From positions 62,001 to 126,000 of the forward strand of contig CAJTGI010000006.1 in assembly GCA_910575435.1 (NCBI GenBank): DNA of 64,000 nt. Direction: 5' to 3'. The notes under the pieces were generated by a model, which saw only the letters and a list, made by a program, of their open reading frames with translations, was not told the DNA's origin and searched no databases. The position numbers and the translations under genes were made by a program. Positions 25,633 through 34,449 of this stretch are shown piece by piece (the first letter of the stretch is position 1; the number at the start of each line of letters is the position of its first letter). Source of the stretch: Clostridiaceae bacterium (GTDB lineage Bacteria > Bacillota > Clostridia > Lachnospirales > Lachnospiraceae).

Positions 25633-26931
25633 ATGATGTTTCACAAATTGCATTTGCATTTAACAGTATTTTGTACCATGGTCACGGGAGGGATATTTAT
25701 ATTGCTGGCGGCAGTATGCCTTTTTTATGCCCAGAAAAGCATTAAGGGAAATGATGATTCTGCCTTTCTGCGGCAGCTGAGTGCCGTCTTGGTTCAATTA
25801 CAGGAACAGGACGCCGTCTCCCACCAATGGCTGAATCAGATGCAGGAGCAGGGCCAGATGACATTGTTTCTCTATGACAATAATGCTCCCCTGTTCTATC
25901 AAGATTATCATTCCTCCAGGGAGAGCGATGCGCTGAGGGAGGAAGCGGTTCGGGAGGCCAAGAACAATCATCAGATGGACATCTTTCACGCAGACGTGCA
26001 GCAGGTCATTTCCCATGTGGAATTTGACTTCTCCTCCGCCAGCCGCGAGGATTATGCGGCATCCGTGGGAGTGGTTCCCAGAAAGGGCAAGCATATGGGA
26101 TTTGTCATTCTCTATTCTCTGGAAAAGCGGCAGAAGGAGATGAATCGCCTGCGCTTCATCGTCTGCCTGGCTGGTCTGGCAGCCATCGTCATGCTCTTTA
26201 TCTTTTCTTGGTTTTTTACGAAGCGCATGATCGTTCCTCTGGAACACAGCCGGAAAAGACAGGTGCAGTTTATCGCCTCCGCCTCCCATGAGCTCCGGGC
26301 GCCCCTTTCCGTGGTGCGGGCCGGGCTGGAATCTCTGAAGAAGACGGACAGCCTGGAGGAACAGGCACATTTCATCGCCTATATGGAAGAGGAAAATAGC
26401 CGCATGCAGAATCTGGTCAGCGATATGCTTCTCCTGGCGAACGCCGATGCTGACCATCTGCCCTTGCACATGGAAAACTGCCAGCCAGAGGAACTTCTAT
26501 TGAATATTTATGAAAAATTTGAATCGATTGCGAGAAAGAAAAAGATTTCCCTGTCTATCAGCCTTCCGGAAGAAATCATGCCGGACTGCCGTTGCGACAG
26601 GGAAAAGATTCTGCAAGTATTTTCCGTCCTGCTGGACAATGCCCTCTCCTATACGCCTTCCGGGGGAAAGGTCTGCCTCTCTCTGTCAGCAGAAAAAAAT
26701 ACGCTCCGCTTCTCCTTCTCTGATACAGGCTGTGGCATTCCAGAGAAGGAGCGGGAGCGCATTTTTGATCGGTTCTACCGCTCAGATGATGCCCATGCGG
26801 ACAAGGCGCATTTCGGGCTGGGCCTGTGCATCGCAAAGGAAATCCTGGAGGGGCATCAGGGAAACATCCGGGTGGAGGAATCCGAGATGGGGGGAAGTTG
26901 TTTTATAGTGGAACTGCCCCTCTTTATTTAA
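25633..26931 (+). CDS. Membrane sensor histidine kinase
   Basis: A 432-residue kinase with membrane helices at about 12-33 and 174-196 enclosing a 140-residue extracytoplasmic sensor without a recognised domain. H-box His219 lies in SASHELRAPLS, followed by the N box LLDNALSYTPSGG, G1 box DTGCGIP, F box FDRFYRSD and G2 box GLGLCIAKEI. HAMP is very short or absent. It pairs with the response regulator just upstream. The signal could relate to the cell envelope, as the suspected targets encode secreted and transport proteins. Its 3' end overlaps the convergent BspA-like gene by eight bases. Confidence 0.93.
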   Translation: MMFHKLHLHLTVFCTMVTGGIFILLAAVCLFYAQKSIKGNDDSAFLRQLSAVLVQLQEQDAVSHQWLNQMQEQGQMTLFLYDNNAPLFYQDYHSSRESDALREEAVREAKNNHQMDIFHADVQQVISHVEFDFSSASREDYAASVGVVPRKGKHMGFVILYSLEKRQKEMNRLRFIVCLAGLAAIVMLFIFSWFFTKRMIVPLEHSRKRQVQFIASASHELRAPLSVVRAGLESLKKTDSLEEQAHFIAYMEEENSRMQNLVSDMLLLANADADHLPLHMENCQPEELLLNIYEKFESIARKKKISLSISLPEEIMPDCRCDREKILQVFSVLLDNALSYTPSGGKVCLSLSAEKNTLRFSFSDTGCGIPEKERERIFDRFYRSDDAHADKAHFGLGLCIAKEILEGHQGNIRVEESEMGGSCFIVELPLFI

Positions 26932-29194
26932 TCTTGCATGACTTTACGCTACTGAATGACCCTCGGTATTTTTTCCCTTTGACGACCCGATAGGCCTGGA
27001 TTTTTACAAAATACTTCTTCTTTCGCTTTAATTTGCGAATGACTTTCTTCGTGGTCTTGCCAGACTTCACCGTATAGGTTTTCTTTCCCTTGGTGAATTT
27101 TTTGTTCTGGCCGATCCAGATAACATATCCCGTGGCATTGCTCATCTTGTTCCAGCGAACTTCCATCGTCTTCTTTTTGGGTGACTTTACTTTTTTGATT
27201 TTTGCCTTCTTTACAGTCACTTTCTGGCTGGGAGCAGGTGTCTTTGTCGGCTGGGGATTTGGCTTTTGCGTGGGGTCACCTGGCTTAGGGGTGGGCTTCT
27301 CCGTGGCAGGGGGCGTATCTTTTTTCTGAATCTCTAATTTTGCCCTGTTGCTTTTCGCTGCTTCGTAATGGGCGCTTTCCTCCGCAGTTGCCTGCATATA
27401 GTATATGCCGGGGGCGGTTGGCTTGCCTGGACATTTCTTTTCTAGTTTCTCATCTTCATAGTATGTATAAGCGATTTCGGCCTCTCCGTCATATTCCTTG
27501 GGAGATATCGTCCAATCTTCCCCCTCCTTCACGGTTTTGTCTTCCAGCTGGAGGACGGGTGTCTTCTTTGATATCTTGGCCTGAACGGTCTTGCTATATT
27601 CCACGCCCATCCGGGTGATTGCAATTTTCATTTCGTAAGTGCCCGGCTCGGTAATTTCAGGAATGGCGGACAGGGCCTCCCCGGTCTCATTTCCCCCCTC
27701 TATCATGCGGTAGGAAATCTTTTCATTCTCTCTCTGTCCCGTCACGCTGGCCAGAGGGTGCGCCTTCCCGTCATATACTCCCTGGTAGGCTTCTGCCGTC
27801 ACGCCCAAAAGGTCTTTGAAAAGCAGATCTGGAGTGAGGGCAATCAGTTTCTGCGAAGAGTTTAACTTCGTGCTGTACAGCTTGTAAGTTTCGCTGTCAG
27901 CTGGGCAGTACACATTGGATGCGGAGGAAAAGGCCAGCAGATTTGGAACGGAAATGTCCTCTGCCAGGATAAAGACTTTTTCCAGGGTGCAACCCTTATC
28001 AAAATATGAATTTCCATTGAAGTTTTTCAGATTGGGGGGCAGAACCAGCATTTTCAATGATTTGCAGTTCAGGAACGGGGCTTCATTCAGCGTTGTCACA
28101 GTAGAGGGGATTTCTATGCTCTTCAATGCCTCGCAGTTTGCGAAAGTATTTTGCCCGATTTTGGTTAAGGCGCCCTCCTGCAAAATGACCTCTTCCAATT
28201 TTTTACAGTTATAGAAGGTATAGTTTAATTCCGTCACGGTGGATGGCACAGTGACGGAAGTCAGAGCCGTATTGTCAAAGGCCCAATATCCCATCACGGT
28301 AAGGCCCTCTGCCAGAGTGAGTTCTGCCAGGGAGGTGCAGTTTTTAAAGGCGTCATTCTGGATTTGCGCATGGTTGCTGTATTCCAGATGTTCCGTAATG
28401 CACCAACGCTTGATGGTGGATGGAATCGCTACCTTGGTCAGGGAAGTGCAATTCTCGAAAGCGGCGCGCCCCATTTCCTGCACGCCCTCAGGAATCTCCA
28501 ATGTCTCCAGAGAAGTACATCCTGCGAAGGCAGAATTTTCAAAGCAATCCAATTTGGAGGGCAGTTTGACGCTTTTCAGGGAGGTGCAGTCTTTGAAGAT
28601 TTTTTCCGGCAGAATGGTGATGCCGTCTCCCAGCGTAAGTTCCGATAAGGATGCGCAGCCTTCAAAGTTGCTGCCGTTATGAATGATGCTAGATGCCGTT
28701 TTCTTTCTTACTCCAAAGGTGGTTCCGGATGGAAGAGAGACGGTTTTTAGATTAGGGCAGCCTTGAAAGGCATTCCCTCCGATTTCAACAGTGGCACCAT
28801 CTTCAATGGTAAGCCCGGTGATATTTTCATTATTTGAGAATCCGGATATGCGGCCTACGGGGATTTCCTTTCCCTTCACGGTGAGTGATTTCGGGACGGT
28901 CAGATTCCAATCCGTTCCGGTATAGCCAAGGATCCCTGCCTTCTCCGTGCCGTCTTCCGTGTAAATCGAATAGGTAAAGTCTGTCTTTGCTTCGCTGTCG
29001 CCAGTCCCGCCGACATCATTCTCTGCTGCTGCGGCTTTCATGGGAGACAGGGAGATTGGCGACTGATTGATTCCCGCCATCATCCCTCCGGGGGATGCCA
29101 GGCTGAGAGCCAGAAGGATGCTGACACTGCCTTTTGCCATGCGCTGTAAACGTACTTTGTCTGGTGTTCTTGTTACTTTTTTGTTTTTTGCCAT
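26924..29194 (-). CDS. BspA-like leucine-rich-repeat surface protein
   Basis: A 756-residue exported protein. After an N-terminal signal segment (about 20-43) there are many LRR_5/BspA repeats of about 23 residues, for example FAGCTSLETLEIPEGVQEM and FENCTSLTKVAIPSTIKRW, spanning about 115-420. Then come Ig-like/MBG-type segments (YDGKAHPLASVTG, EYDGEAEIAYTY), a Pro/Thr/Lys-rich linker (about 625-660), and a C-terminal fibronectin-III-like module ending in lysine-rich sequence. No sortase motif. Such proteins bind host or bacterial surfaces. Start 29194 has GGAGG at a rather long 12-base spacing. Confidence 0.87.
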   Translation of the reverse strand: MAKNKKVTRTPDKVRLQRMAKGSVSILLALSLASPGGMMAGINQSPISLSPMKAAAAENDVGGTGDSEAKTDFTYSIYTEDGTEKAGILGYTGTDWNLTVPKSLTVKGKEIPVGRISGFSNNENITGLTIEDGATVEIGGNAFQGCPNLKTVSLPSGTTFGVRKKTASSIIHNGSNFEGCASLSELTLGDGITILPEKIFKDCTSLKSVKLPSKLDCFENSAFAGCTSLETLEIPEGVQEMGRAAFENCTSLTKVAIPSTIKRWCITEHLEYSNHAQIQNDAFKNCTSLAELTLAEGLTVMGYWAFDNTALTSVTVPSTVTELNYTFYNCKKLEEVILQEGALTKIGQNTFANCEALKSIEIPSTVTTLNEAPFLNCKSLKMLVLPPNLKNFNGNSYFDKGCTLEKVFILAEDISVPNLLAFSSASNVYCPADSETYKLYSTKLNSSQKLIALTPDLLFKDLLGVTAEAYQGVYDGKAHPLASVTGQRENEKISYRMIEGGNETGEALSAIPEITEPGTYEMKIAITRMGVEYSKTVQAKISKKTPVLQLEDKTVKEGEDWTISPKEYDGEAEIAYTYYEDEKLEKKCPGKPTAPGIYYMQATAEESAHYEAAKSNRAKLEIQKKDTPPATEKPTPKPGDPTQKPNPQPTKTPAPSQKVTVKKAKIKKVKSPKKKTMEVRWNKMSNATGYVIWIGQNKKFTKGKKTYTVKSGKTTKKVIRKLKRKKKYFVKIQAYRVVKGKKYRGSFSSVKSCKIK

Positions 29195-29400
29195 AAGATA
29201 ATCATACCTCCATTTTTGATTTTAATAATTCATTCATTTGAAAAAAGTTTTGCAGAATCACAGCCAATTTTAAAAGACAGCAGAATTTAGATATGTCAGG
29301 TATTGATTTCTTACATCTTTCATATTTGTCTGTGCTACATTATCCTCTGTACCGTGTAATTCTCATCTCTTCTGTTGAGCAATCATTTCATTCATAATTT

Positions 29401-29466
29401 ATGCCACGCTTTTCTGGCATAACCAAGTTGCGAAGCAACTTCTAATATAAGTCCGTCAGGACTTAT
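29401..29466. repeat. Three tandem hairpins (dispersed element)
   Basis: Arms ATGCCA/TGGCAT (29401-29420), AAGTTGC/GCAACTT (29425-29441) and ATAAGTCC/GGACTTAT (29447-29466). Read on the minus strand the first two match, with few changes and in the same order, the pair at 24783-24822. This supports a family of composite palindromic repeats. Confidence 0.65.
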
Positions 29467-29472
29467 TATATC

Positions 29473-29556
29473 TTAATCTTTCGCGCGCCTGGCAATGTCC
29501 TCCTCCAGCGGGATGGGACGACGCTTGTTTCTTCCATAATTAATGCCTTTATTCAC
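29473..29556 (-). CDS. Possible 27-residue ORF
   Basis: A GTG-started frame encoding 27 residues, containing KRRPIPLEEDIARRAKD, whose composition looks protein-like. A TATAAT is present about 20 bases upstream, inside a palindrome at 29564-29580, but no ribosome site is visible. It may be a small gene, a gene fragment, or chance. The 684-base gap between the BspA-like gene and the XRE gene otherwise holds only hairpins and AT-rich sequence. Confidence 0.22.
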   Translation of the reverse strand: MNKGINYGRNKRRPIPLEEDIARRAKD

Positions 29557-29563
29557 TGTATTT

Positions 29564-29580
29564 TTATAATGGCATTATAA
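29564..29580. promoter_or_regulatory. 17-bp palindrome TTATAATG-G-CATTATAA
   Basis: A perfect 8-1-8 inverted repeat containing TATAAT on both strands. It resembles Fur/PerR-class operators (7-1-7 TTATAAT-N-ATTATAA) apart from two extra central bases. It lies about 300 bases before the XRE gene and 370 before the BspA-like gene. Confidence 0.45.
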
Positions 29581-29878
29581 CATATGTACTGCAGGCTTGC
29601 AAGTACGGCCTGTTTTTTTTGTATCCCGACTACAGAATTGATTGATAAATTTAATGTAGTAAAAAAGCAATTTTTCGCCGAGTTTTAGCGTAAAAATTCA
29701 TTAATAATTTTTAAAAAAAGAATGTTTACGTATTTGGTAATATATATCTGCACATGCGCACCCTTCTATTTCGCCGTAAAACTTGTTATTATAAATCCAG
29801 TTGTAAAGTGGTTCTTTGAATTTAGAAAATGTAGGCAAATGACAAGCGCACAGGCGCAAATAGAAAGATGGTGTAAAT

Positions 29879-30247
29879 ATGAACAAGAAAAATATTGGAC
29901 AGAACTTAGGTACGCTGCGTCGTCAGTGCGGCATGACGCAGTCCCAGATTGCCGAACAGATCGGAGTGTCTATCGATCATATTTCTCATGTGGAGATTGG
30001 CAAAGGTTCCATCTCTCTGGCTCTTCTGCTTAAAATATGCAAATTGATGAATGTTACGCCTAACGATATCCTAGCTGGCGAGTACGGAAAGAAATCTGAT
30101 GAGGAGGATTATGTATTTCAGGAGGAAAGCAATTATTGCAGCAAGATTTCTTTGGAAGAAGTTAACCCTGGGGATCGGATATTGATGAAATACATGTATC
30201 AGTTTATGGTGAATAGAAGAAGAGAATCCGAGATGGGGGAAGAATAG
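29879..30247 (+). CDS. XRE-family helix-turn-helix regulator
   Basis: A 122-residue cytoplasmic DNA-binding protein. The N-terminal 65 residues form a typical HTH_3 domain (LGTLRRQCGMTQSQIAEQIG, then VSIDHISHVEIGKGSIS). The C-terminal half is acidic and unrecognised (SLEEVNPGDRILMKYMYQFM). ATG 29879 has only a weak ribosome site (AAAGATGG). A long AT-rich region of repeats and hairpins lies upstream. No phage or toxin neighbours were found, so the target is unknown. Confidence 0.85.
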   Translation: MNKKNIGQNLGTLRRQCGMTQSQIAEQIGVSIDHISHVEIGKGSISLALLLKICKLMNVTPNDILAGEYGKKSDEEDYVFQEESNYCSKISLEEVNPGDRILMKYMYQFMVNRRRESEMGEE

Positions 30248-30348
30248 TCAGTCGGGCTGTCCTCTAATTCTGCCAATATGCTTGCGTGGGGTATCATTGA
30301 ATGGGAGATAGGATACCGTATGGGATATGGGGCGCAAATGCCAGTGCG

Positions 30349-30756
30349 CTATAGATTGCCTGCAAGCACGTCGGCCAGCGTAATATTATAGAAGAAGTCG
30401 CGCACCATTGCGTCATATTTTTTCCACATGTCTAAGGTGCGGCAGTCGCCTCGGCGCTGGCATGGATCTGAGCCGGGCTTCAGGCATGCCACGGTTGCCA
30501 GTGTGCCTTCCGTCAGTTCTAAGATTTCTCCCACGGTATACTGGTCCGGAGAGCGGGTCAGCTGGTATCCGCCGCCTTTTCCGCGCAGCCCCCGCAGCAA
30601 CTTTTTCGTAACTAGAACCTTTAAGATGCTCTCCAAGTATTTTTCGGAGATATCCTGTCTGCGTGCAATATCTTTTAATGGAATATAATTATCATTCTGA
30701 TGCTCTGCCAGGTCTATCATTACCCGGAGAGCGTATCTTCCTTTTGTTGAAATCAT
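30349..30756 (-). CDS. Rrf2/IscR-family regulator with three cysteines
   Basis: A 135-residue winged-helix regulator. The N-terminus MISTKGRYALRVMIDLA and the wing GLRGKGGGYQL are typical of Rrf2/IscR. Three cysteines, C91, C99 and C105, are placed like the cluster ligands of IscR (spacing 7 and 5 here), so it probably senses Fe-S status, oxygen or NO. It is not followed by isc genes here. ATG 30756 has GGAGG upstream. A perfect GGGAAATTTCCC palindrome (30797-30808) between its -10 and start could be its own operator. Confidence 0.88.
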   Translation of the reverse strand: MISTKGRYALRVMIDLAEHQNDNYIPLKDIARRQDISEKYLESILKVLVTKKLLRGLRGKGGGYQLTRSPDQYTVGEILELTEGTLATVACLKPGSDPCQRRGDCRTLDMWKKYDAMVRDFFYNITLADVLAGNL

Positions 30757-30796
30757 CTGCCTACCTCCGCTCCCTCATAACGCATATGGTGCCTTT

Positions 30797-30808
30797 GGGA
30801 AATTTCCC
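30797..30808. promoter_or_regulatory. Perfect palindrome GGGAAATTTCCC upstream of Rrf2 gene
   Basis: A 12-bp palindrome 40 bases before the Rrf2/IscR gene start and downstream of a possible minus-strand -10 (TATACT, 30848-30853). Position fits an autoregulatory operator; not matched to a known motif. Confidence 0.4.
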
Positions 30809-30919
30809 TCAGATATCTTCTCTTTCCTTACGTATTTTCACTTTAGTAGTATAACATATTGAACGGCATCTTTCCAATGTATTTCAGGATAAATAATTGT
30901 GGAATGATAATGATATTTG

Positions 30920-30928
30920 TGATATAAT
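30920..30928 (+). promoter_or_regulatory. Extended -10 promoter before glgB
   Basis: TGATATAAT (30920-30928) is an extended -10 box about 90 bases upstream of the branching enzyme start. A good -35 is not seen, which is usual for extended -10 promoters. The 80-base leader has no clear riboswitch-like fold. Confidence 0.55.
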
Positions 30929-31018
30929 GAGAACGTCATGTAGGACGATTTATGACCGTTAGTCATTTTCGGGAGGCCGGCAACATAAATTGGAGATTAT
31001 TTAGATGGGAGAAAATGT

Positions 31019-33247
31019 ATGCAGGAAAAATTGGATCAGTGGATTAACTGGGTGGAGTTTGATGAACTGTTGGCAGGTCAGCATAATGCGCCACATAATA
31101 TTTTGGGCTTGCATGAATTTGGAAAGGGACAGGTATTTACGGTGTACCGCCCTGAGGCACAGCGGGTAACTGTTACGGACAGCAAGGGGAAAGATGAGAT
31201 TGAACTGGACGAAGTGGAGCCTGGGAGCGGGTTTTTCGGCCTGTACGTGCAGGGAAAGAAATATAAGCCAGACTATAAGCTGCATGTCCAGTATGGAGTG
31301 GAAGACGTGGTGGAGACGGAAGACCCGTATGCCTTTTCGCCCCAGATATCCGCAGATGACTTATATGTGTTTGCAGAGGGCAACCACTATGAAATTTATA
31401 AGAAGCTAGGGGCGCACCCTATGACGATTAATGGAGTGAAAGGCACATATTTTGCCGTCTGGGCGCCTCATGCCAGGGCAGTGAGCGTGGTGGGTACATT
31501 TAACCTCTGGGATGGAAGGCTGCATCCTATGCGCACGCTGGAAGTGTCCGGAATCTATGAGCTGTTCATACCGGGCGTGGAGCCGGGGGCGATCTATAAG
31601 TATCAGATTCTCACTCGCACGGGGGATATTCTGATGAAGTCAGATCCCTATGCCAACTGTGCGGAACTTCGGCCGGACAATGCATCCGTGGTTACTGACC
31701 TTGCGGGATTCCAGTGGACGGACAAGAAATGGATGGCGGCCAGGGAGAAGGAGACCAGGGATTCTCTGCGAAAGAAGCCCATGGCTATCTACGAGATGCA
31801 TCTGGGTTCCTGGAAGAAAAAGGATGATGGCACGGAGGATGGCTTTTACAATTATCGGGAACTGGCGCCCATGGTGGTGGATTATGTCAAGAAGATGGGA
31901 TATACCCATGTGGAGCTGATGGGCATTGCGGAGCATCCCTTTGACGGGTCCTGGGGTTACCAGGTGACGGGCTATTATGCGCCTACCAGGAGATATGGCG
32001 ATCCCAAGGATTTCATGTATTTTGTGGATTATCTGCACGGCCATGATATCAGCGTGATTCTGGATTGGGTTCCTGCGCATTTCCCCAGGGATGCCCATGG
32101 TCTTGCGTATTTTGACGGGCAGGCTCTGTATGAGCATCCAGACAAGCGGAGGGGCGAGCATCCTCACTGGGGCACATTGATTTTTCATTACGGCAAGCGG
32201 GAGGTCAAGAACTTCCTGCTGGCAAATGGCTTGTTCTGGCTGAAGGAGTTCCACGTAGACGGCCTGCGGGTGGATGCGGTGGCGTCTATGCTCTATCTGG
32301 ATTACGGAAAGGATGATGGGGAATGGCTGCCCAATGAGGATGGCGGCAATGAGAATCACGATGCCATTGAATTTTTCCATCATATGAATAATGAACTCAG
32401 TTACCGTGCGCCGGGGACTCTGCTGATAGCGGAGGAGTCTACGGCGTGGGCAGGAGTCAGCGCGCCAGTTTCTCTGGGAGGGCTTGGATTCCTCTTTAAG
32501 TGGAACATGGGATGGATGAATGATTTCCTTGAGTATATGTCCATGGACCCGCTGTTCCGCTCGGGCAATCACAATAGGCTGACCTTTAGCATGCAATACG
32601 CTTACAGTGAGAATTTCATCCAGGTGCTTTCCCATGACGAGGTGGTTCATGGAAAATGCTCTATGATTAATAAGATGCCTGGGGAGATTGACGATAAGTT
32701 TGCTAACTTGCGGCTGGCATATGGGTTTATGTATGGCCATCCGGGAAAGAAGCTTCTCTTCATGGGACAGGAATTTGCCCAGTACAGGGAGTGGAGCGAG
32801 GAGAGGAGCCTGGACTGGAATCTGCTGGATGAAGAGTACAATAAGCAGATGCAGGATTTCGTCAGGGAACTGAATAAGCTGTACAAAAAATATGAAGCGC
32901 TGTATGTGAATGATTATGATAGCATGGGATTTGAGTGGATGAGCGTGGATAACGCAGAGACAAGCACGGTAAGCTTTGTCAGGAGAGGTGCTTCGGTAAA
33001 GAACCAGCTTCTCTTTGTCTGCAATTTCACCCCGGTGCAGAGGGACGGATTCATGACGGGCGTTCCTTGCGCAGGAAAGTATACCCAGATTCTTTCTTCT
33101 GATGAATTGCGGTTTGGCGGCACGGGCGTGAAGAATCCGAAAGTAATCAATGCAAAGAAAGTGCCGTGCGATGACAAAGATTATTCTATTGGGCTGGATT
33201 TGCCGCCATTGTCTGTCACGGTGTATCAGTTTGATTATAAAAAATAA
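31019..33247 (+). CDS. glgB: 1,4-alpha-glucan branching enzyme
   Basis: A 742-residue GH13 glycogen branching enzyme, cleaving alpha-1,4 chains and rejoining them by alpha-1,6 bonds in the cytoplasm. Two N-terminal carbohydrate-binding/Ig-like modules (about 1-220) precede the barrel. Catalytic residues: Asp419 in GLRVDAVASML, Glu472 in LLIAEESTAW and Asp540 in LSHDEVVHGK. Landmarks WGYQVTGYYAPTRRYG and MGQEFAQYREW are present. Length fits the longer GlgB forms. No other glycogen genes adjoin it in this window, although a phosphoglucomutase is present 30 kb away. Confidence 0.96.
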   Translation: MQEKLDQWINWVEFDELLAGQHNAPHNILGLHEFGKGQVFTVYRPEAQRVTVTDSKGKDEIELDEVEPGSGFFGLYVQGKKYKPDYKLHVQYGVEDVVETEDPYAFSPQISADDLYVFAEGNHYEIYKKLGAHPMTINGVKGTYFAVWAPHARAVSVVGTFNLWDGRLHPMRTLEVSGIYELFIPGVEPGAIYKYQILTRTGDILMKSDPYANCAELRPDNASVVTDLAGFQWTDKKWMAAREKETRDSLRKKPMAIYEMHLGSWKKKDDGTEDGFYNYRELAPMVVDYVKKMGYTHVELMGIAEHPFDGSWGYQVTGYYAPTRRYGDPKDFMYFVDYLHGHDISVILDWVPAHFPRDAHGLAYFDGQALYEHPDKRRGEHPHWGTLIFHYGKREVKNFLLANGLFWLKEFHVDGLRVDAVASMLYLDYGKDDGEWLPNEDGGNENHDAIEFFHHMNNELSYRAPGTLLIAEESTAWAGVSAPVSLGGLGFLFKWNMGWMNDFLEYMSMDPLFRSGNHNRLTFSMQYAYSENFIQVLSHDEVVHGKCSMINKMPGEIDDKFANLRLAYGFMYGHPGKKLLFMGQEFAQYREWSEERSLDWNLLDEEYNKQMQDFVRELNKLYKKYEALYVNDYDSMGFEWMSVDNAETSTVSFVRRGASVKNQLLFVCNFTPVQRDGFMTGVPCAGKYTQILSSDELRFGGTGVKNPKVINAKKVPCDDKDYSIGLDLPPLSVTVYQFDYKK

Positions 33248-33374
33248 TAGGCCGTTCTTTTGACGGCTGGGGGTGCCAGGTGTTCTACATTCGTAGAATT
33301 CCTAGGCGCTGCCAAAGGTTGTTTTCGGGATGAAAAGCAATCGGTTTTTACATATGGCGGTGTCGCTGAAAAGC

Positions 33375-33431
33375 GTCAATGCCACCCCAAGGTGTCAATG
33401 CCACCCCAAGGTGTCAATGCCACCCCAAGGT
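33375..33431. repeat. Three perfect 19-bp tandem repeats
   Basis: GTCAATGCCACCCCAAGGT occurs three times head-to-tail with no mismatch. Each unit can pair CACC with GGTG, and the last copy with its flank forms a 7-bp TGCCACC/GGTGGCA hairpin. It sits in the 318-base gap after glgB. No gene is seen in this gap. Units are too short and contiguous for a CRISPR array. Confidence 0.8.
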
Positions 33432-33565
33432 GGCATGTCAGTTTAGATAAATCTTATTAGGAAATCTATATTTCGACTCAGAGATACGAGAAAAGTCTGC
33501 TATTGTCAGACGAATGAAGATGAAGGAAGCCTGCCAAGAATTAGTCAGGCAAGGAAAGAAGTGGC

Positions 33566-34435
33566 GTGTTTAGATTAAGCCAGACAACAGAGGATAAAGT
33601 ATATTACTTAATTCATAGTTACTATTTACGGTTTCAAGGAATTTTGATGGAAGAAGAGGTGTATGAATCAGTGAATGAAATTAATTTAGATTATCAGTTA
33701 TTTCTGCAAAGAGAAGAAAAATTTTATCATCAGCCATACGAAGAGGAAATCAAATATTATAATGCCATTCAAAAAGGAGACATGGCATTTGTGGAGAAAT
33801 GGAGAGAGGAGAGAGACGAGAATGAGGAAAAGCCTTTGGCTAAAAAGGGCATGGGCGTTCTGTCGAAAGACCCTGTGAAAAATGAGCGGTATCACTTGAT
33901 TGCAAATGCCACGATCATCGCGCGAAAATGCATTGAGTCCGGGCTGATGCAGGAGGTGGCATACACTCTCAGCGATATGTACAGCCAGCAGGCAGACGAG
34001 GTAGATACGATTCAGGAACTTCAAGAGATTAACAGCCGAATGGTAAAAGAATTTACATTGAGGATGCATGATTTGCATTTTAAGCAGAGCGTGTCAGGCC
34101 ATGTGTCCAAATGCCTTCTATATATCTACGAACATCTCTATGAGCACATCACATTGGATTCGCTGGCAAAGATGACAGAACTGACGCCGTCTTATTTATC
34201 TTATCTATTCAAAAAGGAAACAGGAATTACGGTGCATAAATTTATTCAGGATAAGCGATTGGAGACTGCAAAGAATCTATTGAAACAGAATGAATATACC
34301 TGCATGGATATTTCTGCCATGCTCTGCTTTTCCTCCCAGAGCCATTTTATCAAGTCTTTTAAGGAGAAATACGGGCTTACGCCAAAAGAATACCGGAAGC
34401 GAAATCATTACAAATTCGCAATCCGGCATCTCTGA
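33566..34435 (+). CDS. AraC-family transcriptional regulator
   Basis: A 289-residue regulator with an unrecognised N-terminal region (about 1-180, acidic, helix-rich) and a C-terminal double helix-turn-helix (about 190-285) with the family pattern LDSLAKMTELTPSYLSYLFK and a final YGLTPKEYRK. The GTG at 33566 has AAGGAAAG nine bases upstream; an internal ATG (residue 28) is a weaker option. It is convergent with the lysozyme gene, leaving 14 bases between stops, and no sugar genes adjoin it, so its target is unclear. Confidence 0.85.
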   Translation: MFRLSQTTEDKVYYLIHSYYLRFQGILMEEEVYESVNEINLDYQLFLQREEKFYHQPYEEEIKYYNAIQKGDMAFVEKWREERDENEEKPLAKKGMGVLSKDPVKNERYHLIANATIIARKCIESGLMQEVAYTLSDMYSQQADEVDTIQELQEINSRMVKEFTLRMHDLHFKQSVSGHVSKCLLYIYEHLYEHITLDSLAKMTELTPSYLSYLFKKETGITVHKFIQDKRLETAKNLLKQNEYTCMDISAMLCFSSQSHFIKSFKEKYGLTPKEYRKRNHYKFAIRHL

Positions 34436-34449
34436 TTGGCTACTATATA

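Noticed and set aside
33375-33431. Short tandem repeats as a CRISPR array
   Set aside because: Units of 19 bases are contiguous with no spacers and there are no cas genes.
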